From contig CAYXBY010000017.1 of assembly GCA_964463325.1 (NCBI GenBank), forward strand, positions 1 to 27,815: DNA of 27,815 nucleotides. Direction: 5' to 3'. Positions 6,857 to 15,062 of the stretch are shown one piece after another; the stretch's first letter is position 1; the number at the start of each line of letters is the position of its first letter. The position numbers and the translations under genes are program-made. This stretch comes from UMGS1002 sp964463325 (GTDB taxonomy: Bacteria; Bacillota; Clostridia; Oscillospirales; CAG-272). The notes beneath the pieces are model-generated. The model made no database searches, was not told where the DNA came from, and worked only from the letters and a program-made list of their open reading frames with translations.

Positions 6857-8530
6857 TCAGAAAAGCCCGCTGATCCGCCCATCAGGATCAACATCGATGC
6901 CCTCCGCAGCCGGGACTCGCGGCAACCCCGGCATTGTCATAATATCGCCCGTCAGAGCTACAACAAAGCCCGCGCCGGCTGACACACGAAGCGAGCGCAC
7001 CGTAACATTAAAGCCCTCGGGAGCGCCTCGCAGCGTTGGATCATCCGAAAAGCTATACTGTGTTTTGGCCATACAAACCGGCAGTGCTCCAAAGCCCATC
7101 GCAGTCAACTGCTCCAGCTGCTTTTGCGCAGTCGACGTAAAGCTGACGCCACTGCCGCCGTAAATGCGCGTGACAACTGCTTCTATCTTTTGCTCCAGCG
7201 TATCGGAAAGCTCATAGCAATAGTTAAAGCTGCTTTGCTGCTCGCACAGCCTCACTACCTGACGCGCCAGCTCAACACCGCCACCGCCGCCGTGCTCCCA
7301 CACAGTTGATAGCACGGCATCAACTCCCTGCTCGCGGCAGCTCTCACGCACTACCTCAAGCTCGCGATCGGTATCCGTCGGGAAACGGTTAAGCGCCACC
7401 ACACACGGCAGTCCGTAAACATTTCTTATATTCGAAACATGCCGCAAAAGGTTGGGTAGTCCCGCACGAAGCGCCGTCAGATCCTCCATTTCCAACGCAT
7501 CGCGTGCCGCACCACCATGCAGCTTAAGCGCGCGCACCGTAGCCACAACGACCACTGCATCCGGGCGCAGCCCTGCCGAGCGGCATTTAATATCAAAAAA
7601 CTTCTCCGTCCCGAGATCGGCGCCAAAGCCGGCCTCAGTAACAGCGTAATCCCCCAGCTGCAGCGCCATTTTTGTAGCGATGACCGAATTACAGCCGTGC
7701 GCAATATTTGCAAACGGGCCACCGTGGATAAGCACCGGCGTGCCCTCCAGTGTCTGTACCAAATTTGGCTTTATGGCATCGCGCAGCAACGCTGTCATGG
7801 CTCCAACAGCGCCCAGCTGCCCGGCTGTAACAGGCTCGCCGTCAAAGCTGTAGGCCACGACCATTCGTGACAGTCGCGCCTTGAGATCGTTTATCGACTC
7901 AGCCAGGCAGAACACCGCCATCACCTCAGAGGCAACCGTAATATCAAAGCCATCCTCGCGCGGAACGCCATTAACGCGCCCGCCAAGGCCGTCGACAACT
8001 GACCTCAACTGGCGGTCATTCATGTCAACACATCTGCGCCAGACTATGCGGCGCGGGTCTATATTCAGCCGATTTCCCTGATAAATGTGATTATCCAGCA
8101 TGGCAGCCAGCAGGTTATTGGCCGCACCTATGGCGTGAAGGTCGCCTGTAAAATGCAGATTTATGTCCTCCATCGGAACGACCTGGGCATAGCCACCGCC
8201 GGCAGCGCCGCCCTTAACGCCAAACACCGGCCCCAGCGATGGCTCGCGAAGCGCGGCAACCGTCCTCTTGCCTATGCGGCTCAAGCCGTCTGCAAGGCCT
8301 ATTGTCGTGGTCGTTTTGCCCTCGCCGGCCGGAGTCGGCGTAATAGCAGTAACAAGAATCAGCCTGCCCTTCTCACGTTCCGACTCGCGCAGCAGCGCAT
8401 GATCGACCTTGGCCTTAAAGCGCCCGTACTGCTCAATATATTTTTCATCTATCCCCGCCAACGCGGCAATGTCGGCGATCGGTCGCATTTGTGCCGATTG
8501 TGCTATCTCAATATCAGAAAGGTGTGCCAT
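6857..8530 (-). CDS. fhs: Formate-tetrahydrofolate ligase
   Basis: Makes 10-formyl-THF from formate, THF and ATP in the cytoplasm, feeding one-carbon metabolism with FolD (13043-13897). The 557 residues match the usual bacterial length. The P-loop TPTPAGEGKTTTTIGL lies near residue 62, and the protein ends in the conserved PGLPRVPAAEGIDVDPDG and GLF. Start choice: AAGGAGG is eight bases upstream of the ATG at 8530 but only two bases from the ATG at 8536. A consensus promoter lies at 8564-8592, giving a leader of about 27 bases, too short for a riboswitch. Confidence 0.96.
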   Translation of the reverse strand: MAHLSDIEIAQSAQMRPIADIAALAGIDEKYIEQYGRFKAKVDHALLRESEREKGRLILVTAITPTPAGEGKTTTTIGLADGLSRIGKRTVAALREPSLGPVFGVKGGAAGGGYAQVVPMEDINLHFTGDLHAIGAANNLLAAMLDNHIYQGNRLNIDPRRIVWRRCVDMNDRQLRSVVDGLGGRVNGVPREDGFDITVASEVMAVFCLAESINDLKARLSRMVVAYSFDGEPVTAGQLGAVGAMTALLRDAIKPNLVQTLEGTPVLIHGGPFANIAHGCNSVIATKMALQLGDYAVTEAGFGADLGTEKFFDIKCRSAGLRPDAVVVVATVRALKLHGGAARDALEMEDLTALRAGLPNLLRHVSNIRNVYGLPCVVALNRFPTDTDRELEVVRESCREQGVDAVLSTVWEHGGGGGVELARQVVRLCEQQSSFNYCYELSDTLEQKIEAVVTRIYGGSGVSFTSTAQKQLEQLTAMGFGALPVCMAKTQYSFSDDPTLRGAPEGFNVTVRSLRVSAGAGFVVALTGDIMTMPGLPRVPAAEGIDVDPDGRISGLF

Positions 8531-8563
8531 ACGCATGTCCTCCTTGAGGCTAACTGTATGGTC

Positions 8564-8592
8564 ATTATAACAAAAACGGCACGTCTTGTCAA
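8564..8592 (-). promoter_or_regulatory. Consensus promoter of fhs
   Basis: On the minus strand exact TTGACA (8587-8592), 17 bases, exact TATAAT (8564-8569). Confidence 0.9.
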
Positions 8593-8650
8593 GGCGCATT
8601 CACAAAGACCTCCGCTCAGGCATAAAAATCGGTCACTAAAAATTTTTTCC

Positions 8651-8679
8651 TTGACAATACGTCAATAATATTGTATAAT
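8651..8679 (+). promoter_or_regulatory. Consensus promoter of the acyl carrier protein gene
   Basis: Exact TTGACA (8651-8656), 17 bases, exact TATAAT (8674-8679). It is divergent from the fhs promoter, with about 60 bases between the two -35 boxes. Confidence 0.9.
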
Positions 8680-8728
8680 ATATCATGCTGTATTAATTTA
8701 CTCATCAATATATACGGAGGAACAATCC

Positions 8729-8959
8729 ATGTTTGAAAAACTTAAGGAGCTGCTGGTGGATGAGCTTCAGATCGACGCATCTGATATTACGCCCGAGGCC
8801 AAGCTCTCGACCGATCTCGGCATAAACTCCATCGAACTTGCCGACCTCATCATGCTTTGCGAGGATAAGTTCGGCATCGAGATCAAGGACGAGGACATTC
8901 ACAACTTTGTCACCATTGCAGACGTTGTCGAGTACCTTGAAAAGCTCACAAATCAATAA
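8729..8959 (+). CDS. acpP: Acyl carrier protein
   Basis: Carries acyl chains on a 4'-phosphopantetheine arm for fatty-acid or related synthesis. The 76-residue four-helix protein is the usual size. The modified serine is predicted to be Ser34 in LGINSIELADL, where most housekeeping ACPs have DSL. The remaining helix II and III pattern (LIMLCEDKFGIEIKDEDI, TIADVVEYLEKL) fits. It stands alone with its own promoter and terminator and GGAGG at 8716-8720, so no gene nearby tells whether it is the main fatty-acid ACP or a second, specialised one. Confidence 0.93.
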   Translation: MFEKLKELLVDELQIDASDITPEAKLSTDLGINSIELADLIMLCEDKFGIEIKDEDIHNFVTIADVVEYLEKLTNQ

Positions 8960-9008
8960 GTTTTAGCGTTTTTTCGCAGTAGCATTTGTAAAACGCAACA
9001 CAAAAAAT

Positions 9009-9038
9009 CGGCAGAGACACACTTCCCTGCCGTTTTTT
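9009..9038. terminator. Bidirectional terminator between acpP and the S24/S26 peptidase operon
   Basis: CGGCAG (9009-9014) pairs with CTGCCG (9027-9032), with six T after it on the plus strand and a T-rich run on the minus strand. The six-base stem is flanked by A and T runs, as usual for convergent genes. Confidence 0.82.
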
Positions 9039-9050
9039 GTTTTTATCGCG

Positions 9051-9545
9051 TCATCTGCCGCGCAGCCGTGTCCACACGCGGCGGCAAAAAAGCGCTATCC
9101 TCCGCAGTGGCATAATGCACCACACTGCGCCATACAACCGCAGTCCCAACGACGTTACCTCGCAACGCCGCTGCCGCCTGCCGCGATATATCGCTCGCAC
9201 CACGCCACAAACACGATCGTGCGTTATGCCGTGTTCCGGCGACAGCTGATTGTCGCCGCACATTATATATCCATCTTCGTCCATGCCCATAACACGATGC
9301 AGCACATAGTGCCCATCCGGGCGGATATAAAGCGGAATATCCCGTCGGCGCAGCCGGGGCGGCGGAGAGACGATAGCAACTGAGTCGATCCCCTGCCGCA
9401 GCAGCGGCAGCATGCTGGTGCCGCGCGGATAAAAGCGAAATTCGCCGCCGCAGTCAAGCACCTGCTGCATAATGGGCGCCAGCTGATCCAGCGTGTACTG
9501 CTGTAGCCGACACGGCTCCGTCACGCCCCCATTTCTTGCTTTCAT
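9051..9545 (-). CDS. S24/S26-family signal-peptidase-like protein
   Basis: A 164-residue protein with the serine-protease box RGTSMLPLL (Ser44), then YVLHRVMG with His83, and CGDNQ with Asp98. Having His rather than Lys as the base, followed by GDNQ, is the layout of the SipW/ER branch of type I signal peptidases. Unlike true signal peptidases it has no clear N-terminal TM segment; only a moderately hydrophobic C-terminal stretch (136-155) is visible. It overlaps the HPr-kinase-like gene by four bases (ATGA) and ends the operon. It probably cleaves a peptide or protein linked to its neighbours; the substrate is unknown. Confidence 0.72.
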   Translation of the reverse strand: MKARNGGVTEPCRLQQYTLDQLAPIMQQVLDCGGEFRFYPRGTSMLPLLRQGIDSVAIVSPPPRLRRRDIPLYIRPDGHYVLHRVMGMDEDGYIMCGDNQLSPEHGITHDRVCGVVRAIYRGRRQRRCEVTSLGLRLYGAVWCIMPLRRIALFCRRVWTRLRGR

Positions 9546-10264
9546 GCTCCGCCTCCGCGCCGCATACCGTCATATGCGACCCTGGCCGCCTCGAGCTCCA
9601 TGTTGCAGCCCAGCAGATAGCAGCGCACCGCACCGACCAAGCGGTCGACCAGCGCCATAAGCGTGACCACCTCGCCAGGCTCGCCCGGCAACAGCAGCTG
9701 TCCCATCAGGCGTCCTATCATCGGAGCCCCGTCAAAGGCCTGTATTGTGTTTATCGATGCACGCTCAACAAAGCATAGCGCGACAAGCGGCGCGCGCGTG
9801 TTAGCGTTATAGCCCTCCTTGCCGCACCACGGAGTTCCATAGGCGTAGGGGACGCCGTCCTCAAAACGTATGATGGGCTTATCACCGTTTACTATTTTAA
9901 CCTGTTCACCGAGCAGCTTTTTCCACAGTGTGATGTGTGTGGTCTTGCCTGTACCGCTTTTGGCCGTAAAGGCATACGCCTCGCCATCAACTGAAATAAT
10001 CGCCGCATGCATCAAAAAGGCGTCAAAACGCGGCAATTGGTGGCATATGGTGCGGTAAATACACAGGCTCTCTGCGTAGTCCGCAGAGGACCGCTGTTCG
10101 CCGACACTCATCTCGCGGGATATCTCATCATCTGTGACGCTAATATGCATATCGCAGTCCGCTTCGGAAACATCGGTCACAACATAGTCGCGGCACTGCC
10201 GCTCGACAAATGGATAGCGGTTTGCAATCGCTATATTAAGCCCGGCAAGTCGAATTATCATCAT
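9542..10264 (-). CDS. HPr-kinase-like P-loop protein
   Basis: A 240-residue protein resembling the C-terminal catalytic half of HPr kinase. FLMHAAII (83-90) is followed by the Walker A AKSGTGKTTH (101-110), VNGDKP with Asp128, and the GTPWCGKEGYN loop near 143-153. The N-terminal part (1-80) is not HprK-like in any way I can recognise. Homologues of this kind occur beside peptide-modification genes, for example as kinase tailoring genes in some lasso-peptide clusters, so it probably phosphorylates something other than HPr. The start at 10264 overlaps the stop of the upstream membrane-protein gene (TGATG), and its own stop overlaps the peptidase gene. True hprK identity is unlikely given size and context. 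Confidence 0.72.
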   Translation of the reverse strand: MMIIRLAGLNIAIANRYPFVERQCRDYVVTDVSEADCDMHISVTDDEISREMSVGEQRSSADYAESLCIYRTICHQLPRFDAFLMHAAIISVDGEAYAFTAKSGTGKTTHITLWKKLLGEQVKIVNGDKPIIRFEDGVPYAYGTPWCGKEGYNANTRAPLVALCFVERASINTIQAFDGAPMIGRLMGQLLLPGEPGEVVTLMALVDRLVGAVRCYLLGCNMELEAARVAYDGMRRGGGA

Positions 10265-10908
10265 CAGTAAAACAGCTCCATGTTACGTTTGATATAGCTC
10301 ATCAGGCGCCCCTGAATATATTTTCGGTTGCCGGAGAGAAAGCGAGTCAGTCTGTCGGCGCTGCCATGAGACTCGCGGTGACGCAGAATAGCGTCCGCCA
10401 TGTCAGTCTCGCCGGCCTTGCGCAGCGCCTGGCACAAGACTTGCAGCGTCTGGTCGTCGCAGGCATGCAGCGCGGCCGCCAGCGTGGCATCCTCTGTGGC
10501 GAGATAGAGCAGCCGATAAGCCACTGCCGGACGCAGCACTGCGTATAGTCCAAAATTGCCCTCAGCAAGGCTGTTTTTATTCAACAACCGCGGTGCCCCG
10601 CCGAAGCTTTCATCAATAAATTCGTCAAGCCGCGCATTGACTTGCTGTGCAGTCAGCTCTTCAGGCGCGATGCTGCTGCCACGGGCGGCGTCATACAAAA
10701 AGAAATTCTTCTCGCGCGGCACCGACAGCCACACCAGCACTGACATAAGCACAGTAAGCACCAGCAGCAGCACACCGCAAATGACAAACAGTGCTGAGAG
10801 CGCCATCGACTCGCGATGCGCCGAGCACACAAAGCTGAGCACCGCAAATATCAGCGCCGCTGCCGCCGACAAGCCATAAAAGATCAATTGCTTTTTTTCT
10901 TGCTTCAT
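10264..10908 (-). CDS. Two-TM protein with a helical cytoplasmic domain, unknown function
   Basis: I do not recognise this 214-residue protein. Two hydrophobic segments (about 8-30 and 36-64) form a hairpin close to the N terminus. About 145 mostly helical residues follow, with repeated Ala/Leu-rich stretches (near 120-180) and a basic C-terminal end with Tyr, Lys and Arg. Nothing suggests a catalytic site. GGAGGAGG lies nine bases before the start. The gene is 18 bases after the rhamnosidase gene and coupled to the HPr-kinase-like gene (TGATG), so the three downstream genes are likely to work together. Confidence 0.75.
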   Translation of the reverse strand: MKQEKKQLIFYGLSAAAALIFAVLSFVCSAHRESMALSALFVICGVLLLVLTVLMSVLVWLSVPREKNFFLYDAARGSSIAPEELTAQQVNARLDEFIDESFGGAPRLLNKNSLAEGNFGLYAVLRPAVAYRLLYLATEDATLAAALHACDDQTLQVLCQALRKAGETDMADAILRHRESHGSADRLTRFLSGNRKYIQGRLMSYIKRNMELFY

Positions 10909-10926
10909 TAAATAGCCTCCTCCAGC

Positions 10927-13053
10927 CTACAGCGTCATCGAGCTGTCGAGAATGCTGTAGTAATATATCGGCAGCGCTGACCAACCGTGACACAGGCTGC
11001 CCGCCCCACCAAAATCGGACGCGCCGTTGATGGTCTCCCAAAATGATGTCGCCCCATGGCTAAGCATAAAGCCGTAAACGCGGTCAAGCTCACCCAAAAT
11101 GTGCACACCATAGTGCTGTCTGTCACAGCGCAGCAGCGCGTCAAAACGGAAGCAGTTCATGCTGAGCGTCGCTGGCTCGATCACACCACCGTTAATGTTC
11201 CCGCCATTATCAGCAACTATTTTCAAAATGTGACGTTTATCGGTGCCATCCGCCGCTCCGCAAAGCAGGCACAGCGCCTGCGTCAGCACGCTCAGGTGTG
11301 CATCCTCAAGAGACGTCAAAAACAATCCCGACTGCGCGTCATAAAAGCGTTCAAAAATGGCGTGGCGCACCTCTGCGGCTATCTCGCGCCACTCTGACGC
11401 CTGCACGGCTATATCATCGCCCAGCCGCTCGCAGATAGTTACCAGCGACTCAAGCGCCAGCACCAGCAGCGCGTTCAGCGGTGCCTCGGTGCGTCGTTCT
11501 GTCTCGGCACGGCCGCTCATGCCGCGCGACCATTCATAAAAATTCCACAGTCCGGGGAAGTTGGGCACCAAACCACCCTTACGACGGTCTGTAAATGTGC
11601 GCATCAACAGCCGTAACATCGGATAAAGCTCCCGCGCCAGCGTGGTGTCGCCAGAATGCTCGATATACTCGCGCATTTGGATAAAGTAAATGAGCGAAAA
11701 GGATGGTATCGGGTAGTCGAGCCCCGCGGGATAACACAGGCTTAGCAGTCCATCCGGGCGCAGCCCCTGCGAGATCAGCCACAGCGACGCGCGCGGGAAC
11801 TCATATTCGCCAAAAGCGTAATAGCCGCAGAGCATTTGGTTGCGCGAATCCATGGTGTAGAGCGCCTGCTCACGCCAGGGGCAATCCTCGTAATGCTCGT
11901 GCATGCACTGCCGCAGTGTGTTGACGCATGTGTCATAAATGCGACGTCGCAGCTCATCCGCCGGGCGGCGGCACGGCTCGCGCAGCGGGTATAGCGTCGG
12001 GCGAATGCCGACATATGCAACCTCCAGCCACTCCGCCGGCACAAAAATCTGTACATACCGCCCGCCGAGGCGCCGATATGCATTGATGTAGCGGTTCTCC
12101 CCCGCCTGAGCAACGTACTCGGCGCCAAAGCCCCGCCCGCCGATCACGACCGGGCAGACACCGCCGCGCAAATGCTCGCCGTAGCCGATATCGATGTGCG
12201 CCACGGTCGGCAGACTCAGCTCGAGCTCGAGAAAGCCCGAAGCCTCGGCCTCAAGCTCAAAAACAGCGTAAATTCCGTCATATCCATCGGGACGGCTCAG
12301 CCGTCCGCCCGGCAAAAGTCCACTATCGTTCGCGCCATTCGGACAGGGCTGTGCCGCTCCCGGGGACAGCTGCGCTCGCGACATGCGCTCGGCTGCTGTG
12401 TCACCGCCACACAGGCGATAGGCACCAAAGCTAACAACACGGGATGTGCAGCGCTCTCCGAGCACAAGACTGCGCACCGGTCTCACAACCGCCGGCAACG
12501 CTCGCAGCGACTGCTCTATGCTTGAAGCAAATCCACCATCACAATTAAACAAATAGCCATCATTTTGTGTTGAATCATAGCAAAATGTGAGCCCGAGTTG
12601 CGATGTTATACTTTGGCATTGCCCGCTGACATAGTCACGTGACAGCCGTGACAGCGTCGTCGCAGAGGACACCGCCACCGCTTCGCCGTCACGCTCAAGC
12701 GCGAATATCAGCCCGGCATCGCCGCGCAGATACGTCTGGCTGTCGACGCCGTAATACCACACGCGCACCACCATACGGTTACACCCGCGGCGCACCCGCG
12801 GCGAGACGTCGAGCCGATCGAACACCTTGCGCTCGGGGTAGTCAGCGTACTGTCCAAATGCGGACAGCTCGCCGTTTATATAGACATTGTAATTAGAATC
12901 GGCGGAAATATTGAGCCGCCAAGCGCCGTCGCCGCCCTCAAAGGTGACGAGAAAATCGACATATTCATCCTTCCCTGCCTCGCCGCGGCGCCAGATCCAG
13001 CGCGCGCCGTGCCAATCAGCCGCTCTCGCGCGGATGGTCTTCTCAGCTTTCAT
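10927..13053 (-). CDS. Alpha-L-rhamnosidase-like glycoside hydrolase (GH78-like)
   Basis: A 708-residue protein with an N-terminal beta-rich region (ARWIWRRG; YNVYINGELSAFGQYADYPER resembles the GH78 N-terminal jelly roll) and an (alpha/alpha)6 catalytic domain from about 370. The conserved acid cluster HEHYEDCPWREQALYTMDSR matches the GH78 DCPxRxE region, and a Glu in GATSFWETI fits the second catalytic acid. No signal peptide is visible, so it acts on sugars already taken in. The start at 13053 overlaps the folD stop by 11 bases, with GAGG upstream; the start at 13086 lies inside folD and is rejected. The substrate, rhamnose or otherwise, is not provable here. Confidence 0.82.
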   Translation of the reverse strand: MKAEKTIRARAADWHGARWIWRRGEAGKDEYVDFLVTFEGGDGAWRLNISADSNYNVYINGELSAFGQYADYPERKVFDRLDVSPRVRRGCNRMVVRVWYYGVDSQTYLRGDAGLIFALERDGEAVAVSSATTLSRLSRDYVSGQCQSITSQLGLTFCYDSTQNDGYLFNCDGGFASSIEQSLRALPAVVRPVRSLVLGERCTSRVVSFGAYRLCGGDTAAERMSRAQLSPGAAQPCPNGANDSGLLPGGRLSRPDGYDGIYAVFELEAEASGFLELELSLPTVAHIDIGYGEHLRGGVCPVVIGGRGFGAEYVAQAGENRYINAYRRLGGRYVQIFVPAEWLEVAYVGIRPTLYPLREPCRRPADELRRRIYDTCVNTLRQCMHEHYEDCPWREQALYTMDSRNQMLCGYYAFGEYEFPRASLWLISQGLRPDGLLSLCYPAGLDYPIPSFSLIYFIQMREYIEHSGDTTLARELYPMLRLLMRTFTDRRKGGLVPNFPGLWNFYEWSRGMSGRAETERRTEAPLNALLVLALESLVTICERLGDDIAVQASEWREIAAEVRHAIFERFYDAQSGLFLTSLEDAHLSVLTQALCLLCGAADGTDKRHILKIVADNGGNINGGVIEPATLSMNCFRFDALLRCDRQHYGVHILGELDRVYGFMLSHGATSFWETINGASDFGGAGSLCHGWSALPIYYYSILDSSMTL

Positions 13054-13897
13054 AGCATGCCTCGGCCGCGCGCAGCGTGTTGTCAAGCAGCATGGTAATT
13101 GTCATGGGACCGACGCCGCCGGGAACCGGCGTGATCATGCCCGCGATCGGCTCAACAGCGTCAAAATCAACATCTCCGACCAGCCTGCCGTCTTGCAGGC
13201 GGTTGATGCCAACGTCAATGACCACCGCCCCGGGCGCAACCATGTCAGCCGTTACAAAGCCCGGCTTGCCGACGGCGCATACCAGTATGTCGGCGCGGCG
13301 ACAGATCTCTGCCAGCCCAACCGTGTGACTATGGCAAACGGTAACAGTGCCGTTCGCCGCAAGCAGCAGCAGTGCCATAGGCTTGCCGACAATGTCCGAC
13401 CGCCCTATGACGACACATTCGCGCCCCTCAATAGCAACGCCACTGCGGCGCAGCAGCTGCATTATCCCAGCAGGCGTGCAGGGCGCAAAGCGATAGCTGC
13501 CGCTGACGATGCGCCCCACGTTGATCGGATGGAAGGCGTCTACATCCTTATCAGGGTCGATAAGCATGATGATCTCATGCTCGTCCAGCTGCGGCGGCAG
13601 CGGAAGCTGGACAAGTATTCCGTGTATGTCGGAATCGGCATTCAGCTGTTCGATGACCTCGCGCAGCGCCGCCATTTGAGTGTCAGCCGGCAGCAGTATC
13701 TGCTCAGAGCGGAAGCCGACCTGCTCGCAGGCTCTCTGCTTATTACGGACGTAGACCTGCGAGGCGGGGTCGTCTCCGACCAGCACCACTGCCAGCCCTG
13801 GCCGCACACCGGTGCGCTCGACAAAGGCCGCAGTACGGGCTCTCAGCTCCTGCCGGATCTCGGCGGATATCGCTTTACCATCAATTATTTTAGCCAT
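13043..13897 (-). CDS. folD: Bifunctional methylenetetrahydrofolate dehydrogenase/methenyl-THF cyclohydrolase
   Basis: Interconverts 5,10-methylene-THF, methenyl-THF and 10-formyl-THF, linking to Fhs (6857-8530). The protein has 284 residues. Visible motifs are YVRNKQRACEQVG (Tyr/Lys of the active site near 50-54), VQLPLPPQLDE, DKDVDAFHP, the NADP motif VIGRSDIVGKPMA, and the C-terminal TPVPGGVGPMTITML. The ATG at 13897 begins the conserved MAKIIDGK and overlaps the lgt stop by eight bases, so translation is coupled. Longer upstream in-frame starts run through lgt in another frame and are not real. Confidence 0.96.
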   Translation of the reverse strand: MAKIIDGKAISAEIRQELRARTAAFVERTGVRPGLAVVLVGDDPASQVYVRNKQRACEQVGFRSEQILLPADTQMAALREVIEQLNADSDIHGILVQLPLPPQLDEHEIIMLIDPDKDVDAFHPINVGRIVSGSYRFAPCTPAGIMQLLRRSGVAIEGRECVVIGRSDIVGKPMALLLLAANGTVTVCHSHTVGLAEICRRADILVCAVGKPGFVTADMVAPGAVVIDVGINRLQDGRLVGDVDFDAVEPIAGMITPVPGGVGPMTITMLLDNTLRAAEACYES

Positions 13898-15005
13898 TTT
13901 CAACATCCTCGCTGCCCTGCTCTGCGGCGCTGTCAGCTTGAAGCTTCTCGGGCTCTTGCACGACGTCCTCGCGCGCCGCACTCGTCGTAGCGGTATCGGA
14001 CGCACTCGCGTCGTCATTGCCGCCTGCCTCAGCGGATTTTTCAGTGGCATTTTCAGAGACCGTCGCCTTGATCGGCGCCACATTTTTAACAAAGCGCTTG
14101 TATACCGGCTCATAATCCTGCGTCAGGCACTCAGCCCGTTTAGCGAGTATAAAGCCCCGCACGAGCAGCGCTCCGCCAACAACAAAGCAGGCAAAGCCCA
14201 CCAGCTGTGACACACGGAAAACGCCTATCATGAGGCTGTCGGTGCGCAGTCCCTCGATGAACATGCGCCCAAAGCCGTACCAGGTGATATACTCGAGGAA
14301 TATCTGCCCGTCAAACTTTTTTTTCTTGTAAAAGGCATTGATGAGCAAAAAGCCGATCAGATTCCAAACCGACTCATAGAGGAAGGTCGGGTGATAATAG
14401 AACATCTGTGTTCTGCTGTCCTCATTAGGCAGCAGTCCCATGCGCAGGAAATACAGCGGGCTGGACGAATTGACCACGCAACCGTGCGCCTCTCCGTTGA
14501 CAAAGTTACCCCAGCGGCCGAGTATCTGACCGATCATCACAGCGGGCGAAATTGCATCAAATGCACGCAGGTGATTTATCTTTTTGTGACGGCAGGCAAA
14601 GTAAACTGCCAGCGCTCCGGCAATGATAGCACCGTAAATTGCTATGCCGCCATTCCAAATCGCAATTATGCTGACGAAGGTATCCCATAGCTTCAGCTTA
14701 CCGTCAGCCCCATAAACAAAGAAGTTAGATATGCCATAGGTCAGAACATAATATGTGCGTGCACCGATCATGGCGCACACTATTGCAAAAATGCCGATGT
14801 CGAGCAGGTCATCAGTCGATATGCCCTCCTGATGCGCCCGCATAAGCGAATAAAGTATGGCCAACACAATGCCGACAGTGATAATGATTCCATACCAGCG
14901 TATCTCCACCGGCTTGCCGAACAGTTCAAAAGCAATGGCGACCTTGTCCATGGTAAACTCGCCAATGCCCAGCCCCGGAAACGAAACAGTTGTTGTTTTT
15001 CCCAT
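13890..15005 (-). CDS. lgt: Phosphatidylglycerol:prolipoprotein diacylglyceryl transferase with acidic C-terminal tail
   Basis: Membrane enzyme that attaches diacylglycerol to the lipobox Cys of prolipoproteins. About seven TM segments cover residues 30-280. The Lgt signature GRWGNFVNGEAHG and FYYHPTFLYESVWN are intact, as is the IRWYGIII start of the first core helix. An extra C-terminal tail of about 80 residues, rich in Ala, Glu, Asp and Ser, follows the last TM segment and lies in the cytoplasm by topology. The start at 15005 is preferred; AAAGGA is 12 bases upstream, and an in-frame TTG at 15017 sits directly against it. It lies 57 bases after the second M16 gene in the same operon. Confidence 0.95.
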   Translation of the reverse strand: MGKTTTVSFPGLGIGEFTMDKVAIAFELFGKPVEIRWYGIIITVGIVLAILYSLMRAHQEGISTDDLLDIGIFAIVCAMIGARTYYVLTYGISNFFVYGADGKLKLWDTFVSIIAIWNGGIAIYGAIIAGALAVYFACRHKKINHLRAFDAISPAVMIGQILGRWGNFVNGEAHGCVVNSSSPLYFLRMGLLPNEDSRTQMFYYHPTFLYESVWNLIGFLLINAFYKKKKFDGQIFLEYITWYGFGRMFIEGLRTDSLMIGVFRVSQLVGFACFVVGGALLVRGFILAKRAECLTQDYEPVYKRFVKNVAPIKATVSENATEKSAEAGGNDDASASDTATTSAAREDVVQEPEKLQADSAAEQGSEDVENG

Positions 15006-15062
15006 TTTTGTAATCAATCCTTTCGTAATAATTGCAGATGGCGCATCACGGCACGGCCAACC

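Noticed and set aside
8531..8650. Possible THF riboswitch upstream of fhs
   Set aside because: The leader from the -10 box to the start is only about 27 bases, too short for the element.
9542..10264. Calling the P-loop protein hprK
   Set aside because: Its size, N-terminal region and operon context do not fit a true HPr kinase, although the Walker A region is alike.
12911..13990. 359-codon plus-strand frame opposite the start of the GH78-like gene and folD
   Set aside because: Antisense to strong family matches; composition is not protein-like.
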